A DNA stretch of 64,000 bases from Pedobacter polaris (GCF_005116505.1 NZ_SWBR01000002.1:930314-994313); one strand, 5' to 3'; shown: positions 9,914-18,826, numbered from the stretch's first letter. Made by a program: numbers and translations. The notes: a model not told the origin generated them from the letters alone.

Positions 9914-11342
9914 TTTTCGAATTTGTAGCTTTAAGGGTTACACTTTTCAATGGATTAAGCATGGGTACCTCAGCGTTTACCAATTGTTGGTTCGGGAAGT
10001 TATAGCTGTTTTTTAGTGGAAGTACACAGTTAATGAATCTAACATTTTTTAACAGCAAGGCCTGATTTGAAACAGCGATAGCGGTACCGAATCCCCGAAA
10101 CTGCAAACTGTCCAACTTCATCAGTTTCGATTGCTGCATCATGGTTATGGCCGCACCTCTGTATCCGCTGTCTGCCTGCAATACAATCCCATTGGCGAAA
10201 ACATATAAAGTATCTTTCCTTATACGCAACGTATCGCTAATTAAAATCGGGCTTTTAAAAATCGAATCAGAGAGCACCAAGGTATCGCCTACCGCATGAT
10301 CAAATGCATCTTGCAGCAACTGTTCCTGACTATTCCGCACCAACTTTGGAGTGGGCTGTACCATTGCTGATCCGTGATTCGCTGTGCGTTGTGTTTGAAG
10401 AAAAAGCAGCACCGTAGCGCAAAGTAGAACAATACATAAAATAATCAATGCAATAAATCCGGAATGTCTTTTGGGAGACTTGTTAGCCTTTGGTATGGGT
10501 TCATCAACTGGTGTTGCTGCTATATATTCTACATCGGCAGATGCAGGAGCTTGATGTACAAAACCTGGCTTGGTGGGCTCTACTCGTTGCGGTGTCTTAT
10601 CGTTCTGAACTAACACAACTGTGATATTGTCACGGCCACCGTTTTCGTTGGCAAGAGCTACCAAATTACCGGCTTTTTTTTCAAGTGTATCACCCTGCAT
10701 AAGTAAACTCACAATATCCTGCTTGTTCACCATATCGGTGAGGCCATCACTACAAAGCAACAGCAAATCGCCAGGTAGAAATGGTGATTGGCCCGTTTCG
10801 ATGTAGCTTTCGTCATCCGCAATCTGATCGCTAAAACCAATGGCTTTATTGAGTTCATTACGTTTTGGATGCTGCATGGCGGCGGTCTCATTTAGTCTTC
10901 CCGAATCTTCTAAAAAACCTACAAAGGAATGGTCTTTCGAGATTTTGATCAGCGAGCCATCACGCAATAGATATAATCTGGTATCACCTACATGTGCATA
11001 ATAAAATTGATTGTGCTCAATATCTGCCAGCACTAGGGTAGCAACACAGGCCATTTCCGAAAGTTCTTTTTCTGCATTCTTTTTGGCAACGATTACCTCA
11101 TTGGCCTTGCGAAAGGCATTGATCATCTGGGAAATCGGATCTACAGGCCGTGCTTTAAATTGCTTGGAAATCTCTTCCTTAGCTATTGCAGCAGCAACCT
11201 CGCCACCATTATAGCCCCCAACGCCATCTATGGCCGCGGCTAAAATAAATTGTCCATTAGCAATAGGCTCCACAATGAAGCTATCTTCATTGTTGTCTCT
11301 GATTTTGCCGGTGTCTGTAAGTCCAAAAAAGTGTTTAGCCAT
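9900..11342 (-). CDS. membrane PP2C-type Ser/Thr phosphatase with extracytoplasmic tail
   Basis: A 480-residue protein phosphatase. The PP2C domain (1-246) carries the metal-binding set: RDNNEDS (16-21), AIDGVGGYNGGE (Asp39), CSDGLTD (Asp199) and GGRDNIT (Asp238), plus HVGDTRLYLLR. A Pro/Lys linker leads to a transmembrane helix (~295-316). The ~160-residue tail would lie outside the membrane and has short repeated strand motifs (SDTLRIRKDTL, ALLLKNVRFINC) like a small right-handed beta-helix. It probably removes the phosphates set by the two kinases of the operon, as PstP does in Actinobacteria. The tail has no obvious counterpart in PstP and may sense the envelope (inference). The last codons overlap the SEDS-PBP start. 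Confidence 0.92.
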   Translation of the reverse strand: MAKHFFGLTDTGKIRDNNEDSFIVEPIANGQFILAAAIDGVGGYNGGEVAAAIAKEEISKQFKARPVDPISQMINAFRKANEVIVAKKNAEKELSEMACVATLVLADIEHNQFYYAHVGDTRLYLLRDGSLIKISKDHSFVGFLEDSGRLNETAAMQHPKRNELNKAIGFSDQIADDESYIETGQSPFLPGDLLLLCSDGLTDMVNKQDIVSLLMQGDTLEKKAGNLVALANENGGRDNITVVLVQNDKTPQRVEPTKPGFVHQAPASADVEYIAATPVDEPIPKANKSPKRHSGFIALIILCIVLLCATVLLFLQTQRTANHGSAMVQPTPKLVRNSQEQLLQDAFDHAVGDTLVLSDSIFKSPILISDTLRIRKDTLYVFANGIVLQADSGYRGAAITMMQQSKLMKLDSLQFRGFGTAIAVSNQALLLKNVRFINCVLPLKNSYNFPNQQLVNAEVPMLNPLKSVTLKATNSKNGTK

Positions 11343-11436
11343 TTTTATTTCGAGAGTTTTTAATGTCCTTAAAATGTAGTATCAACAATGAAACAACCAA
11401 GAGTAGCAATATAATTGATAAAAGTTGCGACATGTG

Positions 11437-12387
11437 CTATGATTTAAATAGGTTTAAGCCAATAATACCGTTAAGTAGTAATCGAGAATTAAGTGGTAAT
11501 GCAATCCATTGTGGTGAATTTATCTCGCTCCTTGCCACTAAAACTTCATTTAAGGTAGTGAGTTCTCCGAATGAAGCCAGATAGAAATTACCATCAGCCT
11601 TGTTGTAACGAATATGTAGATGTGGTGAATTAGCCCAATCTGAAGGGATTTTGAAAATATTGCTGTCTTGGCGTTCTTCATCGCTGCCAGAAACAATGGT
11701 ATCCTCTGTTTTAATTAGAAATTCAATCTTTTTACCTGCATACTGTTTATCAGGAATGATTGTTTCTAAACGGGCAATCAATGTCTGATCACCCTGGACA
11801 GGATTACCTTCCACATATTCGAGTTGAGCCTCATAGGGAATTTCCATATAGCCATCACTATAATAGGTGAAACCTTTTAAAATGTCATTGTTTACATCGA
11901 ATGTTTGGGCAATCCCTGTTTGACGCGGAATGAATGTTACTCGAAGGTTTTCCGCCTTCTGATTGTTGTCTGGTAATAGTTTTCCAATAAAACCTTTATC
12001 ACCCCTTACATAATCTGGATGTGACACCAGTCTAAAAACCCATTTCGAACCTGAAGGCTCTACCGTTTTCCCCCCAACGCGATATTCCTTTAAGATTTCA
12101 TAGAATTTTTTAACCGTTTCTTGAACGATCAGGCCGAAAATACCTTGTTTATTTTCTATAAACTCGCGGTAATCTTCTTCGTTAAAGCTGATGATAAATT
12201 CGTGATAGAAAACAACGCGATCGGCAAACGAAAGTTCCCTGATGGACTCCCTGAATTTTTCGATGATATAGCTGTAGACTGCTTCTGGTGTCAATTGTGG
12301 CGTTTTACCGTTGAGGCCATTTGTTTCATCGGTTAAAAACCAGTCCTGAAGGCCAATACGCTGCCAGAAATTCGACTTTGTTTCCAT
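11437..12387 (-). CDS. unknown protein with a probable degenerate FHA domain
   Basis: A 316-residue soluble protein; no family recognised with certainty. Residues ~30-135 are helical then strand-rich (PEAVYSYIIEKFRESI, VGGKTVEPSGSKWVFRL). The last ~90 residues follow the order of strands of an FHA fold: KIEFLIKTEDTIVSGSD, IFKIPSDWANSPHLHIRY, NFYLASFGELTTLNEVLV, WIALPLNSRLLLNG. However, the Gly-Arg and Ser-Arg-x-His residues that bind phosphothreonine are not kept (SPHLHI stands where SRxHA would be). It may be a non-phospho-binding adaptor, or bind another partner such as a kinase. It lies between kinase 2 (46-base gap) and the phosphatase (94-base gap) in one operon. The FHA reading is a visual judgement. 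Confidence 0.7.
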   Translation of the reverse strand: METKSNFWQRIGLQDWFLTDETNGLNGKTPQLTPEAVYSYIIEKFRESIRELSFADRVVFYHEFIISFNEEDYREFIENKQGIFGLIVQETVKKFYEILKEYRVGGKTVEPSGSKWVFRLVSHPDYVRGDKGFIGKLLPDNNQKAENLRVTFIPRQTGIAQTFDVNNDILKGFTYYSDGYMEIPYEAQLEYVEGNPVQGDQTLIARLETIIPDKQYAGKKIEFLIKTEDTIVSGSDEERQDSNIFKIPSDWANSPHLHIRYNKADGNFYLASFGELTTLNEVLVARSEINSPQWIALPLNSRLLLNGIIGLNLFKS

Positions 12388-12433
12388 ATTTAATTTGCAT
12401 GTGCCAATTAAGGCATTTTTTTTATCGGTGTAA

Positions 12434-13780
12434 TTAAAATCCCTGTGGGGTAACAGTTGTATCGGGTGTTGACTCTTCGGTAGAATCTGTAGTTTCTTTT
12501 TGGCTGTTTCTTATTTCCTCCCTAAGGGTACTGTCTATTACTTTCTGAACTGCTGCTCTTCGTATCATTTCACGTTGTCGCTTCGCTTTTTCGGCGTCAT
12601 ATTCGTTGGTATCTGTTGCAGGCACTATCGAATCGATTGGATTATTTACTACAGTCTGAACATGATCCTTTTTAGTATACTCTGAATAGCCCACTAGCCC
12701 CATCAATCCGATAATTGCAATTATTAAACAGGCAAATACGAATGGAGATAGCAATATTCCAGGCTTCTTTGTTTCTTGCATCCCATTTTCTAACTCGCTT
12801 ATTTGCTGGCGGAGTGCTTTGTTCTCTTCTTCAATTGCGTTTGGGAAAAGATTATTTACAGGTATTGTAGTGCTTGATAAGCTGCCTGCAACTAATGCTT
12901 CCAGTAGTGACATTCCATTTTCAAACCGATGTGCAGGATCTTTCTGTAGACATTTATCGATTAGTTTTAAGAGCCAGTCTGGAATTTGCATTTCCTTTGC
13001 TTTTTGTTCCTCGCTCCAGTTTGTAGGTAAGTTCGCTTTGCGCAATTCGGTTACATCTGGCAGTTCACTTTCCAAATGTCCTATCATTACTGTATTGCGA
13101 CCAGTATCGCTATTGCCTGATAAGGGGAAAGGTACTTGTCCGCCAAGTAATTCGTACAAAATCACACCATAGCTATAAACATCGCTTTGTGGTAGCATTT
13201 TACCTTCGTTCTGTTCTGGCGCCATAAACTCAACTGCACCAGCATGCCTGATACTACTGCGACGCTGCTCATCACTCATAATCGCTAATCCAAAATCTAG
13301 CAACACATAATTGCCGGTATGAATGTTGTATTTTACATTATTGCTTTTAATATCACCATGCTTAACACCAACCTTATGGCAATGTGCAAGGGCAGATGCC
13401 AGTTGCTCTGCCACCTTAATCAGTTCTTTTAGGGTAAAAATCTTGTTATGTGGTGGTTGGAGAAGTTCGGACAGGTCCGGACCATCTATGTACTCCATCT
13501 CGATGAATGGAAAAGACCCACTTTCGGTAATGCCAGAACTGAGCATCTTTACCACATTAGGGCTCGGGTGCTCGTTAACCTTCAATAGCTTTTCTACCTC
13601 GTTTTTAAAATTTCGATAATTCTTATCGTTCAGGTCCTCGGTATAAATTGGTGTGGGAATAAGTTTTACAGCTGAATAAATTGCACCAATGCGTCTACCC
13701 TTGTATACCGAACCTTGTCCGCCAGTCCGCATTGCGCCCAAGTTCTCTAAACCTTCTGCGATTGTGAATACCTTACTCAT
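12434..13780 (-). CDS. membrane Ser/Thr protein kinase (Hanks type, non-RD), copy 2
   Basis: A 448-residue paralogue of the kinase at 3632-5017, closely similar over the whole catalytic domain and sharing the opening MSKVFTI. Gly-rich loop GGQGSVYKG, Lys in YSAVKL, catalytic loop KHGDIKSNN (non-RD), DFG, APEQ and YSYGVILYELL are intact. After a coiled stretch (ENKALRQQISELENGM) comes one transmembrane helix (~345-365) and an acidic/Thr-rich tail with DSTEESTPDTTV, quite unlike the basic end of copy 1. ATG 13780 is chosen over one five codons upstream because it matches the paralogue. First gene of the operon. Upstream DNA shows no clear TAnnTTTG promoter. Different tails on similar catalytic domains suggest different inputs or partners (inference). 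Confidence 0.92.
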   Translation of the reverse strand: MSKVFTIAEGLENLGAMRTGGQGSVYKGRRIGAIYSAVKLIPTPIYTEDLNDKNYRNFKNEVEKLLKVNEHPSPNVVKMLSSGITESGSFPFIEMEYIDGPDLSELLQPPHNKIFTLKELIKVAEQLASALAHCHKVGVKHGDIKSNNVKYNIHTGNYVLLDFGLAIMSDEQRRSSIRHAGAVEFMAPEQNEGKMLPQSDVYSYGVILYELLGGQVPFPLSGNSDTGRNTVMIGHLESELPDVTELRKANLPTNWSEEQKAKEMQIPDWLLKLIDKCLQKDPAHRFENGMSLLEALVAGSLSSTTIPVNNLFPNAIEEENKALRQQISELENGMQETKKPGILLSPFVFACLIIAIIGLMGLVGYSEYTKKDHVQTVVNNPIDSIVPATDTNEYDAEKAKRQREMIRRAAVQKVIDSTLREEIRNSQKETTDSTEESTPDTTVTPQGF

Positions 13781-14005
13781 TGTTACCTTTAACAAATATC
13801 AAGTCAATTTTGTTGCCAAGAATGGATAAATATAAATATATTAATCAACTATGATACTTTCTACCATACACCTCTTAAAAAAATCATTTCCAAAGACCCG
13901 AACACCTCCGTACTCACCTAAAACTTATAAACCGACCCATAGTTAAACTAACCGTTGCTACCTAATAAGTAAAGCCAAGTTCTACAAGTCCAATTTAACA
14001 GACAT

Positions 14006-14040
14006 AAAAAAAGCCCAAGGCCAGAAGGCCTAAGGCTTTA
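14006..14040 (-). terminator. intrinsic terminator after the small truncated gene
   Basis: Two-part stem on the minus strand: AAAGCC/GGCTTT (14010-14015 with 14034-14039) and AGGCC/GGCCT around an AGAA loop, followed on the minus strand by a run of T (the A-run 14005-14012). It ends a leftward transcript about 35 bases past the stop at 14073. Confidence 0.6.
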
Positions 14041-14072
14041 ATGTTCTACGAACGCAATAATATAGCTCGGTA

Positions 14073-14259
14073 CTATCTTTTTTTCTTAAGGGCCGTATAC
14101 AGTACAAATCCCAGCAAGGCAAATATGGCCACCTTAGCAGCAACGCCTTTGGGGTTGTGCTTAAGCTCCATCTTCCACCCACCTTCTGAGAAAGCATTGG
14201 GAAAATGACCTTTTTTCAGATCATCTACCAACCGTCCATAGCTAACATAATCTCTACTT
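14073..14259 (-). pseudogene. C-terminal remnant of a small single-helix membrane protein
   Basis: An open frame of about 62 codons on the minus strand reads DYVSYGRLVDDLKKGHFP, a Gly/Trp stretch, then a hydrophobic helix (KVAIFALLGFVLY) and a basic end (TALKKKR). It is followed by a proper terminator, so it looks like a real gene end. There is no ATG at a sensible place: the frame is closed upstream by TAA at 14260-14262 and the only in-frame ATG (14171) gives 32 residues. A palindrome GGCAGGC-CTC-GCCTGCC lies just upstream. Best explained as a gene that lost its 5' part; a TTG-started short gene is the alternative. Confidence 0.4.
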
Positions 14260-14472
14260 TAGGTTCTGGCAGGCCTCGCCTGCCCACTGGACTCATCCAA
14301 TGTAGTACAACCCCGATATAATTTTGTTTTCGCAGATTTGAAATTATGATTATAGCACATCAGGAACAAAAATAATCTCCTGCATTTGTCACAAAGGAAA
14401 ATAAGAGCAGATAATCTAAACCCAAACGCCATTTCGCTGTTGTCAGCTTATCAACAATTCTGCAAGCGATCA

Positions 14473-16140
14473 ATGGACTACAAAAGACCCTACCAAAATA
14501 TAGAGATTTTTCCCGAACCAAGAACCGGTATTTTCAGCCAAGGGGTAAGTCAAAGACAAAGACTGGTCTTGTTGGTCAGCCTAATCGCCTTGTTACAGCT
14601 GCTGCTGCACCTTGGGGCAATAGGCCAGTATGGTTTCCATCAGGACGAACTGTTGTACATCTCTCTTAGTAAGCGGCTGGCCTTGGGCTACAGCGAAACC
14701 CCACCCTTTATTGCCCTAATTGGAAAGCTAAGCAGCATGCTACTTGGCGAAAGCCTTATTGCTTACAGGCTCATCCCTGCCATTTGCGCAGGAGCCATTG
14801 TGCACCTAACTGGAATGCTCTGCATTAGGCTGGGCGGCGGATTTTTCGCAACCGCTATCGCCTGCCTTTCGGTAGCGCTTTCCTCTGCCTTTCTGGCCAC
14901 AGGGGCGCTGTTCATCCCGCAAGTATTTGATGAGCTATTCTGGCTGCTGGCTGCCTATTTGCTAGTCTGCTGGTGGCAACGGCCGAGGGATATCTACCTG
15001 TACCTGCTTGGGGCGGTAATAGGAATTGGCCTATTGGTTAAGTATACCTTGATCATCTACTTGTTGGGGTTGCTACTTGGATTTTTGATTTATCCCCGCT
15101 CGCGTAGCGTGTTCAAGCGTCCTGCACTTTACAATGGCGCTCTGATCGCACTGCTTATCTTCCTTCCTCACCTCTACTGGCAGTTCCAGAACGGTTTTCC
15201 TGCTTTGCACCACTATCGCGAACTTGGACACACCCAGCTCGTTTACCTTACTAGGACAGACTTTCTCATCCAACAGCTAGTGGTAAATGGTACCGGGATC
15301 TTGGTCTGGCTGCCCGGATTATATTATTGCCTAACCAGCCCTAAGCTCAGACACTACCGATTTCTTGGTATCGCCTTTATATTTGTAATGGTCGTTCTGT
15401 TGTTGCTCAACGGAAAGGCCTACTACGGCTTCGGCGCCTTTCCGGCAGTCTTTGCCCTAGGAGCCGTTGTACTAGAAAGTGCCATCGGCAAACGTACAGT
15501 ATTCCGGTCAGGACTGATATCCCTGCTGATCATCCCCAACCTGCTGCTTGCAGTCATCGTTCTGCCTTATCTTTCCATCGAAAAGGCTGCTAAGGTATTC
15601 CAATGGACGTATGCCAATTTGGACCTACACTTCCCGTTAAAATGGGAGGACCAAAAGATCCACAACGTTAACCAGAACTACGCCGACATGATTGGCTGGG
15701 ACGAACTGGCGCACAAGGCCTCCCAACTCTACCAATCATTTCCCAGCACCCAGCAAAGAGACGTACTCATCTTTGCCGATAATTATGGGGAGGCCGGGGC
15801 GATGGACTATTACCGCTCCAGCTACCCGCTGCCTCCAGTGGTATCCTTCAGTAGTAGTTTTGCCCTGTGGGCACCCCAAAAGATCAATCAGAACACAATC
15901 ATCTATATTTCGGCAAGACCACTACCGCAGATGCTCTCAGAGGGTACACGGAAATATGGAGAAATCCAAAACCCTTATTCGAGGGTAAAGGGGATGAGCA
16001 TATACCTGCTTGGGAACAACGACCGCTTCAGCATCTGGTACAGCCGACATAAAAGCAAAAGCAGGCCTAACAGAAATTATTATGCGGATCGGCAGGCGGC
16101 GGCTAAAAGCTCCCAAAAACCAGCATCCAAATTGGAATAG
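14473..16140 (+). CDS. glycosyltransferase family 39-like membrane protein (ArnT/PMT type)
   Basis: A 555-residue polytopic protein, probably a GT-C mannosyl- or arabinosyl-type transferase using a polyprenyl-phosphate sugar. About ten or more membrane helices fill the first ~380 residues. The first outer loop has the acidic pair of the family in FHQDELLYIS, followed by ETPPFIALIGKL as in PMT_2/ArnT proteins. A soluble C-terminal domain (~400-530) follows and the protein ends in a basic tail. ATG 14473 is chosen; an upstream TTG at 14386 would add 29 polar residues. The gene stands alone and is visibly richer in G and C at codon ends than its neighbours, which may mean recent transfer. The acceptor is unknown. 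Confidence 0.82.
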   Translation: MDYKRPYQNIEIFPEPRTGIFSQGVSQRQRLVLLVSLIALLQLLLHLGAIGQYGFHQDELLYISLSKRLALGYSETPPFIALIGKLSSMLLGESLIAYRLIPAICAGAIVHLTGMLCIRLGGGFFATAIACLSVALSSAFLATGALFIPQVFDELFWLLAAYLLVCWWQRPRDIYLYLLGAVIGIGLLVKYTLIIYLLGLLLGFLIYPRSRSVFKRPALYNGALIALLIFLPHLYWQFQNGFPALHHYRELGHTQLVYLTRTDFLIQQLVVNGTGILVWLPGLYYCLTSPKLRHYRFLGIAFIFVMVVLLLLNGKAYYGFGAFPAVFALGAVVLESAIGKRTVFRSGLISLLIIPNLLLAVIVLPYLSIEKAAKVFQWTYANLDLHFPLKWEDQKIHNVNQNYADMIGWDELAHKASQLYQSFPSTQQRDVLIFADNYGEAGAMDYYRSSYPLPPVVSFSSSFALWAPQKINQNTIIYISARPLPQMLSEGTRKYGEIQNPYSRVKGMSIYLLGNNDRFSIWYSRHKSKSRPNRNYYADRQAAAKSSQKPASKLE

Positions 16141-16618
16141 ATAGTCTGGGAACACCCCAAATCTTCCAAACCAACACCAATTAACTTATCGAGGCCCACG
16201 CCCGTCTGGTACATCCTCCAGGCTCGGGACAAATCATCATTTAACTATTGCTAACGCAGATTTTTATCAAAATCTACCACTTTGACTTTTTATTGTCAAA
16301 ATCTGTTACGGGCGGATCATTTCTCTTTTCCGCAAATGATAATTTATTATCTTAGCAAAACAATAGTTGAAATAGGAACTAATGTGAGGATAGAAACAAA
16401 ACCTCAAAAAGAGTAAATTAAATGTATGATTTCTGGAATAAATATAACACTCTAAATTCATACGAAGGGTTATTATACTGAGACACTCCCTTATGCGCGA
16501 AAGAACCATTTATATTGTAGAACTATTTAACGTGACTATCAAAAACCAACACAGTACTTACTTGCTCTAAAGCAAATTAGAAGTGTAGTAGTTCTTGAAG
16601 AGTCACTAATAACCCATA
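16141..16618. other. 478-base gap without a convincing gene
   Basis: AT-rich DNA between the glycosyltransferase and the TPR histidine kinase. The only open frame is a 67-codon minus-strand frame with no recognisable features. No clear promoter or terminator was seen. Confidence 0.5.
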
Positions 16619-18655
16619 ATGAATAAGATTATATTAAGACCATTGAACAACCTAGCGATAAAACTTTTTTGTTTAGTGATTTTTTTCTGCCTAATTAGCT
16701 GTAATAACTATACTGATGATGACAATGGGAAAAAGATTGACGAACTGTTGACCTTTAACGAATTTGTTCCAATAACACGTTACCATATCAAAAAGCTTGA
16801 TTCACTCAGAAATCAGATAGACAACAAAGACATTCCGAAACTGAGTAGATTTTATACGCTCAAAAGTGATTTTCTCTCAGGGGTCAATCCAGATTCGGCA
16901 CAAATATATGCAGACAGCCTGGTCAATCTTTTTTCCGATGAATCCGACATCAAAACATACAAGAAGGCTTACTTTGATGCACTAATGACAAAAGGCTACC
17001 GTTTGTTTAATACCGGAAAATATAATCAGGCTGTTATTCTCTTTCTACAGGCCAGAGCTTTTGGATTGAAGAATTTAGGTATCTGTGATACCAAGGCAAT
17101 TGACGAGCGCATTGGAAATGTTTACTATGTTCAACGCAATTTCACAATGGCCGCTTTCTATTACAACAAAACATACCATGCTGAGCTTGGTTGCAAAGAT
17201 AAAAGAAACCCAGAGGATAAGTTTTATAAGATACAAGCCCTTCTGAATAACACTGGTTATTGCTATGAATTGATGAATGACATTGATCGTGCAGCATCTT
17301 TTTACCAAAGAGACCTGGCATACATCGATTCAACAAAGGCAACGAAATTGGTTGCAATGCCTGGCTTAAATAATGCCATAGCTGCTGTTACCGACAATTT
17401 GGGAAGTATTTATTTAAAGAAGGGCCAACTGGATAAAGCCGAGTTTTTACTTAAGAAAAGCCTCAATACGCCCTACGCTGGCGATGAAGGTATTCGGATT
17501 GCACCTCTCATCAAGTTAGGCATACTCTACACGCAAAAAAATAACATTCCATTGGCTCAGCAAAGGTTTTCAGAAGCAGAACAATTGCTCAAGAAAATCC
17601 ACAACGGATATTATGAGTCTCGCTTGAGCCAAGGTAGGGCTCTGCTCTATGCAAAACTAGGAGATTTTCATAATGCTTATCTGGAAGAACAGAACCATCA
17701 GTCATTGAAAGAAAAATTGGATGAGGAAGCTAATAAACTTTCTACCATAAACATCGAAAAGGACCTTGCAGGTGTTGAACAGGAATTTGCGTTGCAAAAC
17801 CTTAAGAAAATAGATTCTATAAAGAACATTTATCTAATTTTCGCGTCATTTCTGTTGGTTTTGGTTGTAGTAATCGCCCTCTTATTAAAACGAAACTTTG
17901 AACAATCAAAAAAGAACAGCCAAATTATCAAGTTAAATAATGAAGAGTTACAAGAAAGTTTACAGAAGTTAGAGCTTGTAAATCAGAATTATGCAAGGAT
18001 CATGAAGGTAATGACACACGATCTTAAAAATCCATTAAATGGAATTTTGAGTATTTCTGCTTTACTTGCAGAAGAAGAAAAAATACCAAAAAAGCAAAAA
18101 GTATCTATCGTTGTGATTAAGGAATCTGCAGATAATGCACTTGCAATGATTAATGAAATCCTTGATTCATCGTTATTTGTAACTGGTAGAGTTAAAATAA
18201 GAAGGGAGAATATCAATATCCAGTTAGTATTGCAACAATGCGTTTCAATGTTAAAATTCAAAGCGAATGAAAAAGGACAGACACTTACCTTAACTACCGC
18301 CCATGAAATCATCATCCATGCAAATAAGGAGAAGCTATGGCGAGTATTCAATAACATCATTGTAAATGCAATCAAGTTCAGTCCACCAAGTAAAAAAATA
18401 ACAGTGGGCATAAAGGAATTACCTCGATACATTATTGTTAGTGTAGAAGATAATGGAATTGGTATACCTGAGGTATATAGCGAAAAAATATATGATGTTT
18501 TCACAGAAACTAAACGTCCAGGAACTGCTGGCGAAAAGCCATATGGGTTAGGCCTCTCCATCTCAAAGCAAATTATTGATGCTCACTTTGGCAAAATATG
18601 GTTCGAGAACAATCCAAAAGGCGGAACGATATTTTTTGTACAACTACCAAAGTAA
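16619..18655 (+). CDS. TPR-containing sensor histidine kinase with lipoprotein-type signal
   Basis: A 678-residue sensor kinase. The N-terminus is a signal sequence ending in LISC, a good lipobox (Cys at ~29). Then come tetratricopeptide repeats through ~120-370 (for example AVILFLQARAFGLKN, LGSIYLKKGQLDKAEFLLKKSL), a short coiled region, a transmembrane helix (~403-423) and a second coil. The HisKA domain has His467 in MTHDLKNPLNG. The ATPase domain shows NIIVNAIKFSPP, VEDNGIGIP and GLGLSISKQI. The TPR part would lie in the periplasm and the kinase in the cytoplasm. Two AraC-type genes follow but no response regulator, so the partner is unknown. This architecture is common in Bacteroidota. 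Confidence 0.92.
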   Translation: MNKIILRPLNNLAIKLFCLVIFFCLISCNNYTDDDNGKKIDELLTFNEFVPITRYHIKKLDSLRNQIDNKDIPKLSRFYTLKSDFLSGVNPDSAQIYADSLVNLFSDESDIKTYKKAYFDALMTKGYRLFNTGKYNQAVILFLQARAFGLKNLGICDTKAIDERIGNVYYVQRNFTMAAFYYNKTYHAELGCKDKRNPEDKFYKIQALLNNTGYCYELMNDIDRAASFYQRDLAYIDSTKATKLVAMPGLNNAIAAVTDNLGSIYLKKGQLDKAEFLLKKSLNTPYAGDEGIRIAPLIKLGILYTQKNNIPLAQQRFSEAEQLLKKIHNGYYESRLSQGRALLYAKLGDFHNAYLEEQNHQSLKEKLDEEANKLSTINIEKDLAGVEQEFALQNLKKIDSIKNIYLIFASFLLVLVVVIALLLKRNFEQSKKNSQIIKLNNEELQESLQKLELVNQNYARIMKVMTHDLKNPLNGILSISALLAEEEKIPKKQKVSIVVIKESADNALAMINEILDSSLFVTGRVKIRRENINIQLVLQQCVSMLKFKANEKGQTLTLTTAHEIIIHANKEKLWRVFNNIIVNAIKFSPPSKKITVGIKELPRYIIVSVEDNGIGIPEVYSEKIYDVFTETKRPGTAGEKPYGLGLSISKQIIDAHFGKIWFENNPKGGTIFFVQLPK

Positions 18656-18780
18656 GCAGCTTATACTTCTTATGCTAGTGAACAACAAGTTTGAGCGCTA
18701 ATTTTGCGATGGGTGATAATACATCAACGCATCTAGCAACAAGAAAACTTAATGTAAAAAATTAAGTTTAGATTATATTT

Positions 18781-18808
18781 TTTGCTTATTAATTAAATAG
18801 TATTTTTG
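18781..18808 (+). promoter_or_regulatory. possible Bacteroidota-type promoter for the first AraC-type gene
   Basis: TTTG (18781-18784) and TATTTTTG (18801-18808, a perfect TAnnTTTG) lie 16 bases apart; 19-21 is usual, so the spacing is short. A transcript from here would begin near 18815, which argues for the ATG at 18827 over the upstream TTG. Confidence 0.4.
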
Positions 18809-18826
18809 TCTATCATCCGAAATACT

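Noticed and set aside
14386..14472. TTG start of the glycosyltransferase
   Set aside because: It adds 29 polar residues not typical of the family; ATG 14473 is a better start.
16306..16509. 67-codon minus-strand frame in the gap before the TPR kinase
   Set aside because: AT-driven frame rich in Ile, Tyr and Phe with no motif, promoter or partner.
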